The notes beneath the pieces were generated by a model. That model was not told the origin of the DNA, searched no databases, and saw nothing but the letters and a program-made list of their open reading frames with translations. The position numbers were made by a program, and so were the translations under genes. This document shows positions 53,543-64,000 of a stretch of DNA of 64,000 bases, in pieces. Source of the stretch: Tolypocladium sp. Sup5 PDA-1 (lineage: Eukaryota; Ascomycota; Sordariomycetes; Hypocreales; Ophiocordycipitaceae); NCBI GenBank assembly GCA_000750105.3, contig JPHH03000038.1, positions 1 to 64,000 of the forward strand. Direction: 5' to 3'. Within the stretch, counting starts at the first letter, position 1. Each line of letters begins with the position of its first letter.

Positions 53543-53719
53543 ATGCCGAACTCCAAAGCCGAAGTAGTTCAGATACGGTGCTTTCAGAGTCAATGTGAAC
53601 GATCAATCGAACTCATGTCAACTGACGACATATCACATAGCGGCTGGGAGAAAATCAGCCACAACCTCTACTATTGTCCAAAGTGTGCTGCGGATGTGGG
53701 CTTTCCCAATAGATGTTGA
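53543..53719 (+). CDS. Small cysteine-containing ORF, 58 aa
   Basis: ATG 53543 to TGA 53719. The product has four spaced cysteines in two pairs (IRCFQSQCERS and YYCPKCAADVG) plus a C-terminal Cys, which could form a small zinc ribbon, and no signal peptide. The reading WEKISHNLYYCPKCA looks protein-like and the ATG context (gagaaATGC) is fair. It could be a genuine small protein or the last piece of a lost zinc-finger gene. No family is recognised. Confidence 0.35.
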   Translation: MPNSKAEVVQIRCFQSQCERSIELMSTDDISHSGWEKISHNLYYCPKCAADVGFPNRC

Positions 53720-55547
53720 AGCAGCCGTACGGCAATGCTGTACCACCTATTCATAGTGCTGGGTCATTGGAATATTTTCTCTGTATCAGTTGCAATAGAA
53801 TAGTACTTAGTCTTTGTTACGACTGTTTGAAGATGCAAAAGCGCAACTAAGAATGCTGCCTTTTATGGCTCTAGTGACACTCACTCCTTCTTCTGGTCCA
53901 TGTCTATTCCGGGGCCAAAAAGGTGACATAGCTCGATCAGAAGGACCGTCACTTTGAAAGAGCTTGGAGGCAATAATGTGTCTGCAACACGTACCGTGGT
54001 CCTAGTAGCGAGCTGCACGTCACTACTGAAAAAGGAGCCCACGATAGTTGCCTTTTGTCCCCGACACTTCAACCCAGATTAGGACACAAGACCGTTTAAG
54101 GCCACCTGCCGAGCACGGGTGACGCACTGACGAGATGAACTTCGAGTCACACTTGTTGCTCTCCCTGCTGTGGCCATAGACGCTGGGTAGAGTATTACAC
54201 TTCTCGACCTTGAATCTCGAGAAATCAGAAGGACAGTATACGGCCAGCGCATTATCAACACGGCCGAGACTGTGGGTCGTCCTTCGATTGCCCAAATGGC
54301 TTGGCGTAGACTTCGTAGAGATGCCGCAACGTATCGAGCCCTTGTTCTCTAGGTATAAAGTGTGACTTGATGACAATGCATATGTATCGAATCCCTCTCA
54401 TCGTCATGTTCATCCGCACCCACGAGACGGTATTGACACAAGTTGTTCGCATCCCGACTTTGTACTGCTTCGTTCTCTTCAGGCGAGGCAGGCGTCGGCG
54501 TAGCTGTTGGAACTGATGTGGAGCAGGCATCAATCAGAAGGGCTGCTCAGGGCAGAAACTAACGGAGCTCTCGTCGCAGCTAGTTAGCTAGGTTACTCGA
54601 TAGCCGATGCACCAAGCACACGAGCGTCTCCGCTAGTATCGACCTTTCAAGCACCTAAGTAGGGACCTCTGCATGATCGTTAGATCTTTGCGAGCTCCGA
54701 CGTTTGCCCAAAGGCTGCTGAACTGTACCCCTATGCGGGCATGCCGGCGCTGTCAACGGACGCCGCAATCGTCGCGATCGATGGAAGCGAGTCATTGGGA
54801 CGAAACTAGTCAACGTTCATCCGCGCCACTACTGGAGGAGTCCCAAAGACCCGACCGTCAAGACCAACAGGACTTGTCATGATGTACGTGTAAGTGCCGC
54901 TTGGGAATCTAAAAGCTGCAGCTTTCTTGCAATGATGTCAGAGCTTTGTTGAGGAGCAATGCCTGGAGGAGCGCAGGGAGCCGATTACCTTGGATATTCG
55001 AGAAAGCTGCTAAACATGGTCTGGATAGATGCCTCGTTCGAGTAATGACTGGCTTGTCATGGGTTGTGTTGCTAATTCCTCAGCAGTAGAAGTCCCTTCG
55101 CGTGCCCGTTGCTTAAGCAGAAGCGAAACGGACCAAGGAGGACTGAAATGTGAGGACACTCAGTTAGAACCGTAATGCTTTGATTAGATCTGTGACCAGC
55201 AGCGCTGAATCTGCAGCGACGAGCATATTTCATTGAGAGGCCACCGTAGTCCTCCGAGTCTACAACCTGGTTGGTGGGCTTGCTTGGTGGTTATAATGCA
55301 TTCTACACTGTTTGTAAGAGGACCACCACTCCAGCCTCCCATGCCATAGTACCTCCAGGTACGACTGGCCCGGTCGCGACGGGTAAGACAAGTCGATGCT
55401 AGAAATGCGAGGATCATTACACAAAAAGCCTAGCTACATTCCCTGTGAGCTGCCAACTTTTATCGGAGGCTCGAGCCTGTCCTGCCGAAGCTACCCGACA
55501 CAAGCCTGATGCCCGTTTGAGTAGCGGAGGAGCAGCTTGACGACGTT
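53720..55547. other. No supported gene
   Basis: ORFs of 60-117 codons on both strands show no domain. One short plus frame at 54673-54882 ends in a polar, Gln/Asp-rich stretch without a motif. Confidence 0.45.
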
Positions 55548-57145
55548 CTAGTTAGAACCACTCTTGGATCGACATGGAGTCACTTCTGTGACATTTTCAA
55601 GGTCCGCCCACGTCCAAAAATAGTCCTCGTGAGGACTAGACTTCGGGTAAGGGGTCTTAGGTTCCGGCAGCGTGAACAGTCGGGGATTCACAGTCGGCAC
55701 ATGGCTCTCGAATGCGAACACATGAATGCCGCCAGGGGAGTCATCAAAGAAGATGCGGCTTGTGCCATCTTCCGGCCGATCTAGGAGGGAGAAGGTGCAC
55801 TGCCCCCAGGCCGGACTTGGGTGGGGACCTATAACGCCAATCCGATCTTTGTTCGTTCTCAACTAGTCTATGTCAGACTCGCCAGTGGATCTGGGGAAGT
55901 TACTCACAACCAAAGCAGCCTCCTGACCGAGTTGCCGACGACGCTGCCACACATCTACAATCTGTTCATTTTCATCGACTGGCATGTAAAGCCAAATAGA
56001 GCCTCGATGGCCCGCTGCGATGTCGTAGAAAGCAAGGTCTTCCCCTGGTATATTCGCGTGCATGGAAACGATGCGACGGTTCCAGCAAAAGGAATAAGCC
56101 GTGAACCTGGCGTCATTGCACAAAAGTGAGGCCATTCTCGGGATTCCAGAAGCATTGCCGAAGGTATACCATGGAAGTGGCTTCCTGGGAAGCTGAGACG
56201 TGGCCCATAACACAGTCGAGGCGTCGAATAGAAGGCCCGTCGTTAAGTTTCGCAGCTTTGTGCCCTGACAACGCCACCAGGGTCAGTCAGGTCGGAGGAG
56301 GACAGAAACAAACACTCACATCGGTCTGTCCTTCAAGGTCCAGAGCACTGTTCGATATCGGTAGGGTCTTCCACCAGATGCCTGGGCGTTCCTCGACTGC
56401 TGGCACTTGTTTAGAATTGCCAAAACGCAGCTGCCTAACACCCAAGTGGTCCTCAGCCACATACACAGTATCAACGACTCGTCCGGATCGTGGTGCGTGT
56501 ATACTGGAAGCTGATTCGTTGTTCGGTTCGTTGGTTAAGGATGCAATGTACTTCGCACCCTCGAACTCGATGTGGAGAGCCCAAATATCGTCAGTGACTC
56601 TGACAAGAAACTTATCGCTCGTCTTGTTGAGTCGCAGAGTTCGCGCCGTCTGCACGGCATGCCCACGGACACAGTACTGACTACTGAGTAATCATATGAC
56701 GTATCTCGGCCGGCAATGGTAGGTTTTGAAGAACAAGACGAAGGTCGAATTGAAGCCAACGGGCGCGTCGTAAGTCTTCGGACCGTGGAGGATCGTATCC
56801 ATAGGCGGTAACTTGGTCGGCGGTAACTTTGTCGGCGGTAACTTTGCTGAATAGTTCCGTCGATGTCGAAGAGTCCAGGACAATGCATTCGCCATGGAAC
56901 ACAACGGCCTTCTCATCATGCGAACATATTCCCCGGCAGGGTCCGTACATTATGTCAGACACATTGTCCTCAAATGTCGAGGAATCGAAGCGAATGTTCT
57001 CCGAACCCTGGCCATTCTGCCGTACTGCTTCGGTCAGCGGATTGTTGAGGAGCCTAAGAAATCACCCACCTGCAGTGACATGCTCGCCCTCTTCCAGCTC
57101 AAACCTGCAAAGGCCGCATCGTGGAGTCACGCAGACGAAAGCCAT
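55548..57145 (-). pseudogene. F-box-like fungal protein, five-part gene with one frame break
   Basis: ATG 57145 opens MAFVCVTPRCGLCRFELEEG. Introns at 57025-57069 (45 nt), 56265-56319 (55 nt) and 55863-55907 (45 nt) join cleanly; the last contains an in-frame TAG that would otherwise look like a nonsense mutation. The product includes a Cys-rich start (YGPCRGICSHDEKAVVFHGE), a 15-bp triple repeat (VTADKVTADQVTA), an F-box-like LPLPAEIRHMIT, then KFLVRVTDDIWALHIEFEGA, HLGVRQLRFG and late blocks FDASTVLWATSQLPRKPLPW and DDSPGGIHVFAFESHVPTVN. Exons 1 and 2 together have one base too many. The frame changes near 56690, right after the F-box-like motif, and no intron explains it. If that base is an error the gene is intact (about 480 aa). 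The family is known to me only as uncharacterised fungal proteins, so the F-box label is tentative. Confidence 0.55.
56804..56848. repeat. 15-bp in-frame tandem repeat (3 copies)
   Basis: Three units of ggcggtaacttNgt(c) lie inside the gene at 55548-57145 and encode repeated VTADK/Q pentapeptides. The length keeps the frame open. Confidence 0.85.
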
Positions 57146-58384
57146 GGGCAGGGAAGATGTGTTGGCGGCGTTTCTCGAATGTGGACCTCAGCCGATAAAA
57201 GGCGTGGCTACATTAATACATTGCGTGGCTTGGGTGTTTTGGCGGGCACACAAGAACATCATCAACAGCGAGAACGAATTTTTTGAAACAACAGCCACAG
57301 AACGAGCGAAATACGCCTGCTCATGGCCACAATGGCCTCTACGGATCGCACTGCTTCCCCCAGCATTGAATTGACACCCGTGAAAGCCCAGGTGTGGCTA
57401 TAGAGCAGGCCCCGACCGCGAAACATCTTAGAGCACGCCACATTCATGACACGTCCATAGACAACAGCGTTGTCGTTCTTGGCTGGCGAGCCACATGCCC
57501 TCCACGTAGCAGAACGACCGAGCCCAAACGCTCAACAACAACACTACAGCTACGGACAGGGCGAAGTGGGGCGTCGCGGTTCACACTCGGCGCGTCGGCT
57601 GTTTGCGGACCCCGCTCTCCGGGCATGGCTGCGGTTAAATAGCGGCTACAACCGAGTAGGAATGCAGTTCAGTTCAGGGTGTTTTGGCGTGTCGAACTGT
57701 TCGTTACAACGATATGACCTCCTTAGATTGCATAGCTATGGGTTGCAATCATCGCGATATTGTTCGGAGAAAAGAAGCGCCGCTACCTAAGCTGATCGTC
57801 TCCACAAAGAAGAATCGTTGAAACGAACGTGACCAAGCTTCTTGGTCCAGTACTGAGTCCTGCTCAAATTGCGCCAAACCCACACTGTACGTCCCTCCCA
57901 TGGTTAAGGAACCAGTCAAGCAGAGCCTGAAAGGAACTTATGTTGGGAAGAGAGGGGGTAGAGAATATGCTGAGCATCACATGTTTTTGACCCCGCCCGC
58001 TGCAATGGCTGCACCCTAGTCATTGGACAATAGGGAAATGACGGAAATGAACTGTTCACGAGTCACGTGGGATGGGTGGGTTGACATTGGTGCCCAACAT
58101 TTCTCCATGTGCAAGTCCTTCAGTACCTTAGTCCGTTCCAAACTCCTCCAACAGAGATATCTCCTCAACATGAAGCTGCTTTTGCAGGCATATCATTTCA
58201 TCATCATAAAGCCTGCGTGAGTTCATTGTCTCCGGCTAGAGAAGAAGTCGCTCACCACTACAATAGCGATACTCTGAGCATCGTCGTCTGACCATTGCAG
58301 GTTTGTCCAGCCCATGGAAAAGGTGGAAAACTAGCTGGTAGCGATGTTGATCAGGACGCATTAGACTAAGGACCGATACTGAAT
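57146..58384. other. No supported gene
   Basis: Short overlapping ORFs. A possible small first exon (58171-58218, MKLLLQAYHFIIIKPA, then GTGAGT) could precede the ORF at 58385, but I cannot complete the splice. Confidence 0.35.
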
Positions 58385-58690
58385 TTGCGGCGAAGCAGCC
58401 TGTCGGCTCTTCTGACCTCGAAATTTGGCACACCGAACAACTGTGCTGAGTCACTCGTGATGACTGGGGAGGACGCCCTGAACGGGAAACCAGAGCAAAT
58501 CGATGGGTGGTATACATTCACAGTGGAGGATCAACAGAAGGTTGTGGGAAGGGGTGTTGTAATCACGATACGCGACCCGAACCAAACAACGACGTGGCAC
58601 GGCAACGACACTGGACAAGAAGGACAAGATGTTTCGACAAACTACACTGTGCAAGTGTTCAATGTAAATACCATCTACTTCACCAAATAA
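58385..58690 (+). CDS. Hypothetical protein, 3' exon
   Basis: The plus frame of 101 codons ends at 58690. It reads SALLTSKFGTPNNCAESLVM, GWYTFTVEDQQKVVGRGVVI, TIRDPNQTTTWHGNDTGQE, STNYTVQVFNVNTIYFTK. Beta-strand-rich Thr/Val/Asn sequence with N-glycosylation-type NQT, NDT and NYT sites suggests an extracellular domain. The listed ATG (58385) may not be the start, because a signal-peptide-like exon could lie at about 58171. It ends six bases before the stop of the minus gene at 58697, so the two are convergent. No family is recognised. Confidence 0.42.
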   Translation: MRRSSLSALLTSKFGTPNNCAESLVMTGEDALNGKPEQIDGWYTFTVEDQQKVVGRGVVITIRDPNQTTTWHGNDTGQEGQDVSTNYTVQVFNVNTIYFTK

Positions 58691-58696
58691 CATGGC

Positions 58697-59635
58697 CTAC
58701 AAACGCTGTACAACTGACCTCTGGAAGCTGAGTCTCGCCACTATAGCCATGCCTTCGTTATAGTCTACCCTGATTATGATAGATATGTCTTCACCGGAAC
58801 CGGGGGGGATCATGGCAATCACGCAGTCTGTTCGCGTAAGATCGCCTGCTATGCCCTGTTCGAGCATCCGTTGGCGACTTGTTCGGACGGGCTTCACTAG
58901 AGACCCGTCGGCTAACACTTTGTCCAGCTCGCTGGCATCTGCACCAAGGCATTGGAGCACAGTTCCTACAAAGTCAGCAGTACTCTCATGTGGTGGCACA
59001 ATTCACGTACTTCCCTGCTCCTCATTCGGAGGCTGGTGGTTTGCGACACGAGAATGGGCCGTGAATTCACTCTGCCCTACTAGAGTTGAATGATTCGGAG
59101 AGTAGGCTGGTGATTCAGGCCGTCGTGCCTCGATTCCAGTGGATTCGGCCTGTGCATCGCTGCGGATGAGAGCCGAAGCTTCGTTGTCTTTTTTTGCAGA
59201 GTCGTAGATCTTCCGAAATGCGTCATTTTTGGGGACCCCGCAGTAATGCTCCAGTCGCCGGAATATTTCTCTGTGATTGATGCAAGAAACCCTCTGCGAC
59301 TGCATGTACGCCCGAACATGCTCCGCTTTGAACAATGATCGAATAATGTCGAGTCGTCTTGCATCGAAGGAAATAGAGCAAAATGCTAATTCCTCCAACG
59401 TCAGCCTTGAAACCTCGGAGCAAAAATTGCTGTCAATCGGGCCTTCATTCAGCGCACTGATGAATGCAACACATCTTCTAGTCATGGTATTGTCGTCAAT
59501 AGGCCCAGCTTCCAGGCGTTTCTTGGTGTGCATCAATCTCTCCATCATCCTCTTCTGGTATTCCAGGTCATTGATAAGTTTGTCAACGTCGTCAACCAAC
59601 TCAGGATGGCGAAATAGATCAACTCTGCAGGTCAT
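58697..59635 (-). CDS. Hypothetical two-exon protein, 297 aa
   Basis: Exon 1 (59011-59635) and exon 2 (58697-58965) join over a 45-nt intron with GTACGT, a CTGAC branch point and TTTGTAG, giving 297 aa in phase. The N-terminal 150 residues are helical: HPELVDDVDKLINDLEYQKR, MMERLMHTKKRLEAG, VAFISALNEGPIDSNFCSEV, REIFRRLEHYCGVPKNDAFR. A polar linker follows and exon 2 encodes a compact end (MLEQGIAGDLTRTDCVIAMI, GEDISIIIRVDYNEGMAIVA). No signal peptide or known motif is seen. The ATG at 59635 lies 28 bases from an inverted minisatellite. The clean splicing supports a real gene. Confidence 0.6.
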
Positions 59636-59662
59636 CTTCAATTGGTGATGACGACACGTGAC

Positions 59663-59951
59663 GTGGAAAGGAGTTGATGTGGAAGGAGTTTATGTGGGAA
59701 GGAGTTGATATGGGATGGAGTTGATATGGGATGGAGTTGATGTGGGATGGAGTTGATGTGGAAATAAGTTGATGTGGGAATGAGTTGATGTGGGAATGAG
59801 TTGAAATACATCAAGGGGGCTATGTCACACCCCCACTCAGTACTTCAGCCCCACACGAACCATCAGATCCACTCCTTCCCACATCAACTCATGCCCACAT
59901 CAACTTACGCCCACATCAACTCAATTCCACATCAACTTCTTCCCACATGAA
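59663..59951. repeat. Inverted minisatellite: two arms of ~15-16-bp units in opposite orientation
   Basis: The left arm (59663-59805) has about nine units like ggagttgatgtggga. After a 63-bp spacer, the right arm (59869-59951) has about five units like cccacatcaactca, the reverse complement. Together they could fold into a long hairpin or cruciform. Units vary by single bases, as in ageing minisatellites. It lies immediately upstream of the minus-strand gene starting at 59635. Confidence 0.9.
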
Positions 59952-61782
59952 CATCAGCCCCACGTTTGTGCGTTGTCACAAGGGGAAAGTTTGAACGGCA
60001 ACTATTCCGCAACCAGAACGAGGCTTGCGGTTTCCGTGCTTAGTTCTCCCAGGCCTGTATGTTAAGCAATTGCAGACAAAGGCCACCTGCATGAGATACA
60101 TCAGGCAACCTCCTGGGGTAAACTGCTGGGCTTGATTGGCCATTAGTACTTGTCGAGTGTCGGTGAACCACTTCCTTGCAGCTGCCGACTGGTGCTGTCG
60201 CTTCTGCTTATGAGTCTGTTGGCCCGTAATGCAAGCCGTTGTCCAAGGCTAGCCCTGACCGTCAACGCGGCTTGCAGGAACTGCTCCGTCGATATGCAGT
60301 TGACTGTGCTGGCCATAACGACCGTTTGTGACATGGTTGTTCTCTCTTTCAACGGTGTAGAGAACAACGTCGCGAATGGTCACCGAGCAAAGGCTTGCAC
60401 GTCTATATAAACACTATCCCCTCCATAGCGAGTCGTGCCTTCACATGTATCGGTCACTCGCTCGGCAGTCAGAGCCGGCAACCAATAAATATTACCTCCC
60501 TAATCGCCTTACATTTAATTTTTGCTCTCCCTGTTCTAGTCAGGCGCTGTACCAACGCCTGTCTGTCTGACGAAGCTTCTTGCCGTCTCTAGCCTTAGCG
60601 ACATCGGCTATGAATCCCGGTGACATCCCAGCTGCGTTCACAAAGGACTCCGGGAAGCAACGTCAGACTGCTGGCTGGGAGCCCCCTCCTAACAGCCCTG
60701 TCTCAGACGGAGGCACAAGCAGGGAACACCCTACGAAAGAAAGCAAAGAAAACTGCAAGCTAACCTCGTCCGACCTGTAAGTGATGGCTTTTGACGGCGT
60801 GATTGATCGCTCAAAGGGACGCTGTATCTTGAAGACAGCCGTTTCGTATCGTCGAGACACATACGATGCTGACAAAGAAGCAGAGGCACTTCGCCAACCT
60901 GTTCTGCTTCCAAGCACAGCTGCCAGTCGACGGACTCTCCGTCCAAAGCTGGCCATGCTGCGCGTGAATACAGGAGCCTCATGAAGAGTCAACCTGAAGA
61001 CTAGCTCCCAGGCTGGTGTCTGCAGCATTGAAGGATCCAGTGTATCTGTCGCGATGAGAACATCGGTCTTCCGAGGGTTGCGATTGTTTGGGTTTCATAC
61101 ACTCTGCCACGCGGCCGAGGTGGTCATTTCGTATCGTTCCTTCGGGCTTGTCGGTGCGTACCTGCAATGGTCGGCGATTGCTAGATGGCTTAAGAAGAGG
61201 TGGATGGGTGTGTTGTGCTCTTCATCGTAAAGCTCGTTTTTTGCTAGCAACGAACAGCTTCGCTCATTCAATGCAAATCAGTTGATCGTTCGCTAAAGAT
61301 TTGTACATAGGCTTGGTGATACAGTCAAAAACAGTTTGTAGCCACCTGCGCGTCAAATGAGGTCGCTCGTCATGATGATGGCACCGACGGAAGAAGTGAT
61401 GCGGCAACAATATGAGATTCGTTCACTAGATGAAAACTAGATGGGTTTTGGGCTGCCCGACCCGACTTGTTGGCCTCAATGGCCTGTCCTGATGATGCTG
61501 TAGGGAGACCTCCTCCGCAGGGTTCAGCAAATTGTCCAACACTCTGGAATCATCAATGACTGTGGAGCCTTACCAGGCAGGTCGCACTCAGCAGATCCTG
61601 CGTACGTGCTCTACGCCGAGGGTGCGGCAAGTGCAACTGCACAAAACAACAAACCATGAGACCCTCAACTCTCAGTCAAGCGATCGCCGTTGAAACGGCG
61701 GTGCTGAGGCCCACTTTGGATAGACGACCAGACAGTGGCCTGATTCTGCACTTAACATAACGGCGGAGACTGGATCATGCTG
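59952..61782. other. No supported gene
   Basis: A possible first exon at 60610-60777 (MNPGDIPAAFTKDSGKQRQT, ending at GTAAGT) has no convincing second exon. The rest shows short overlapping ORFs only. Confidence 0.35.
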
Positions 61783-62099
61783 TAACGCGTGAGAAGGTGA
61801 GATAATTGACTTGTAAAGACTCTTGATTTCTAGCTAAATGAGCGGAAAAGGCGATGCCTTTTATCTTGTGCCGTTGTGGCCTGTGATGCCTGACTAATCA
61901 GGCTCGTGATGCTGATACAGCGTTGGCAGCGTGTTGGAGGCGTCAGACTTCGCGATTGAGGCTTTTGCAGCTTCAATTGAGTCTCGAGTCATCAATGCAA
62001 CGAGGCTTCATTTATCAATGTAAGAAGGCAACGAGGCTTGATTCCTGAATGCACACACCGAGTCATCAATGTGATGTGGCGGTTGTGCGGTGGATGTGA
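61783..62099. repeat. Dispersed ~320-bp repeat, copy 3, with 7-bp flanking duplication
   Basis: This full copy (317 bp) is nearly identical to 9369-9690 and ends like the copy at 1-76. The seven bases catgctg occur directly before (61776-61782) and directly after it (62100-62106), as a target-site duplication would. Alternatively the ends may be TG...CA (61781-62101), as in solo LTRs, with part of the duplication belonging to the element. No coding capacity is seen. Confidence 0.85.
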
Positions 62100-62106
62100 C
62101 ATGCTG

Positions 62107-63490
62107 ATGCGCCATCGCACGTTGGAAGCTATTCCAGGCTCATCTGCCGGCCGAGTCCATGGCCAATTGGCTGAAAGCAACAACGATGCCTCCTCGTTAA
62201 AGACGCGACCAGACACACGCGACGCGACGCGCCACCCGCCGACACGAGTTACAAGGTGGAGAAGCTCGGTCTGCTGGTTGCTCGATACATTTGCCCAAAC
62301 AGCTGCGGAAAAGTCCCCGCACAATGGCCCGCGGAGAGCGGCATCGTCCCCCAGCCACATTAGTTGCAGCGTGCTAGTGCCGCCGTGACATTGCTACGCG
62401 GGCACTGCCGTCTCCGAGGGCCGAAGCTCCGGCGGTGACGACAAGGTGACACATGGCGAACGGCTCGGCAGCCCTGCCGCTGACCCTGTTCCGAAGCTCT
62501 CCTCTCCCACCCTCCGACGGCGGTTGTTGTCGCGCACGTGTGGCCACTGACATGGTGCTGGAGCGCTGCTAGCATAGTGACTTAATCGCAGGCCTGGGGC
62601 CACTTCTGTGAGCTCGCCGCCAGGTCCATCACCTCGTCCCACCTACTCTATGCTCTGCTCGAGGAGCGGTGCGCGTCTTTGATTTGCCATGCGGGCTGGA
62701 CGGAGACTGACAGGGCTGATCTCGCGGGCGAACATCGCAATCACCAGTCTGAGTATGGGCGTAAGCAGCAGCAATCACACAATGGCCAGGCTGATGACGC
62801 ACAAAGTTTTCTCCATGGTACCTTGCATCAATATGTGCGCAATATCGTGGGGATGTTATTGCATCGGTGCGTGGAATTCTACTCGCAGTAGCCTGCTCCT
62901 ACGCACCTACTCGTAGAGATACAAAACTTGCTTTGCGTCGATTCACATTCCAAAGTGGACAAATCTCAAGGCCGTTCGACTAAGCGATATCAGAGAAAAC
63001 ATGCCGGCGCAAGGATGGGCGAACACCCTCAGGTGGTAATGCGATCCGCTGGGCAAACACCGTGCAGGCCCCTGTTGGACATTTAAAGTGGAACCACCCC
63101 CAAGTGGCAAATTACTGGCACCCAGCTGAGCCTCAGGCACGGATTACAATCAACCCAAATACCATGGCACACGCAGGGGTATAACTCCGCCAACCGCCTT
63201 CCGCGATGTGACCGGTCACCTACCTTGCACCAGGGACTCGCATCGAGACGATGTCATCTGTCCAGCTTGCCATATTTGTAACGCATACCCGACTATTGGG
63301 GGTGCAACTGAAGTCTCTGGCCCTCGAGCTCTTTCTGTTTCTGTTATCCGCTGGTCTTGAACGCTGCCTTTGACCTCCAGCCAAGGTAGATGCACCCGTG
63401 CTGGTAAGATCAACTGTCCCATTTGTTGCCTTTAGAGAATGGAGCCTGACCAGTGAGATCTGACAGATACCACCAAATCAGTTTGGCTTG
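62107..63490. other. Possible membrane-protein relic; otherwise empty
   Basis: On the minus strand around 62830-62740 one frame reads CVISLAIV, a TGA, then LLLLTPILRLVIAMFAREI, a hydrophobic helix cut by a nonsense codon. It suggests a decayed membrane protein, but no family is recognisable. Sequence before 63491 is the likely promoter of the last gene. Confidence 0.3.
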
Positions 63491-64000
63491 ATGCCTTCCC
63501 CAGAACTACGGTCTGCTCCCGTTCCGGCCCAAGCAGCCGTCGACGGCATTGGCCCAGGGCCGAAGTGCATGGCGCCTCCGTCCCATCCGCCGGAAACGGA
63601 GCGCCGCCCCTTGGCTTGCTTCCCGGCCCCCAAGACAGTCCAAGGACGCGCTGCCGCCCCCCAAAAGCAGATCCAATCGCCCCCCTTGGCCAACAACACT
63701 GAGTTGTCAGCCGAGAAACGGCCTCTCGAAGAAGATACAGACAAGGTCGACAGGGCACCGGGACGGACAGCGAAGAGACTCAAGACCGGTGCCGACGATG
63801 CGGTGGTAGACGGGAGTCCTTTCTTTCCCGCAGGAACAAGAAGCGGGGACAATTGCGCGGCTCCAACTGCACGTGTCGAAGATCACCACAAAGATTCAAG
63901 TTCCGCAATCGCCGTCGAAGGAGACGAAGACGAAGACGACAATGCGACCAAGCAACCAAACGAGAACTCACACAGGAGATGCGCCCTGAAAGGTCGCCAT
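63491..64000 (+). CDS. Hypothetical protein, N-terminal part, runs off the window
   Basis: From ATG 63491 the frame is open for 170 codons to the window end without a stop, longer than the overlapping minus ORFs. It reads MPSPELRSAPVPAQAAVDGI, a Pro- and Ala-rich stretch, then EKRPLEEDTDKVDRAPGRTA, KRLKTGADD, and an acidic EGDEDEDDNATKQPNEN before a basic SHRRCALKGRH. A basic RTAKRLK motif next to acidic runs suggests a nuclear protein with a disordered N-terminus. The functional domain must lie beyond the window. It could be a chromatin or nucleic-acid protein, but that is a guess. Confidence 0.55.
   Translation, partial: MPSPELRSAPVPAQAAVDGIGPGPKCMAPPSHPPETERRPLACFPAPKTVQGRAAAPQKQIQSPPLANNTELSAEKRPLEEDTDKVDRAPGRTAKRLKTGADDAVVDGSPFFPAGTRSGDNCAAPTARVEDHHKDSSSAIAVEGDEDEDDNATKQPNENSHRRCALKGRH

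Noticed and set aside
55863..55865. In-frame TAG as a nonsense mutation
   Set aside because: It is the last part of a 45-nt in-phase intron with GTGAGT, a CTGAC branch point and a TAG acceptor.
1..64000. CRISPR arrays, rRNA or tRNA genes, bacterial operons
   Set aside because: No regularly spaced identical repeats with unique spacers, no recognisable tRNA B-box cloverleaf or rRNA sequence, and spliced eukaryotic genes throughout.

Overview
The window looks like a gene-poor, repeat-bearing accessory region of a filamentous ascomycete, most likely a sordariomycete and possibly Hypocreales. This rests on short GT-AG introns of 40-62 nt with CTAAC/CTGAC-type branch points, a Chit42/Ech42-type family-18 chitinase, a DUF7924-like protein, NLR-type TPR and WD40 fragments, casein kinase I debris and Tad-like LINE fragments. 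No bacterial or organellar signature was seen. All assignments come from reading the sequence; no database search was run.

Layout. 1-9.7 kb: GC-rich debris bounded by two copies of a ~320-bp dispersed repeat. It holds a decayed APC-family amino-acid permease and, at 5268-6087, a gene whose start codon opens an almost perfect histone H3 N-terminal tail ahead of two chromodomain-like segments, with the frame broken by a 4-bp tandem duplication. 9.7-21 kb: mostly broken genes, namely a possible NLR amino-terminal piece, a WD40 piece, a RING protein, a partial TPR duplicate, a DUF7924-like pseudogene abutting a casein kinase I C-terminal piece, and a 532-aa TPR protein that looks like an NLR without its nucleotide-binding module. 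21-32 kb: an AT-richer stretch with apparently intact intron-containing genes (a secreted Ser/Thr-rich protein, the chitinase, a coiled-coil protein, a small membrane protein, a Myb-like protein). 32-42.5 kb: mixed debris with a three-exon 402-aa gene, several frameshifted relics and a LINE 5' fragment. 42.5-49 kb: a two-exon polytopic membrane protein, a 12-bp minisatellite, two degraded genes of unknown families and an antisense LINE reverse-transcriptase relic. 49-64 kb: a 223-aa conserved-looking protein, a protein with a duplicated RING-like zinc module, a five-exon gene with one frame break, a two-exon gene whose upstream region is an inverted minisatellite, the third copy of the ~320-bp repeat, and an ORF running off the right edge.

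Function. The genes do not form one pathway. The content (NLR/HET-type fragments, RING proteins, chromodomain and Myb-like proteins, LINE relics, minisatellites and many frameshifts) fits a fast-turnover compartment in which self/non-self and chromatin-related genes are duplicated and lost. The most unusual item is the H3-tail/chromodomain fusion. It could be a histone mimic or decoy, but here it needs a frame correction to be read through, so whether it is functional is open.
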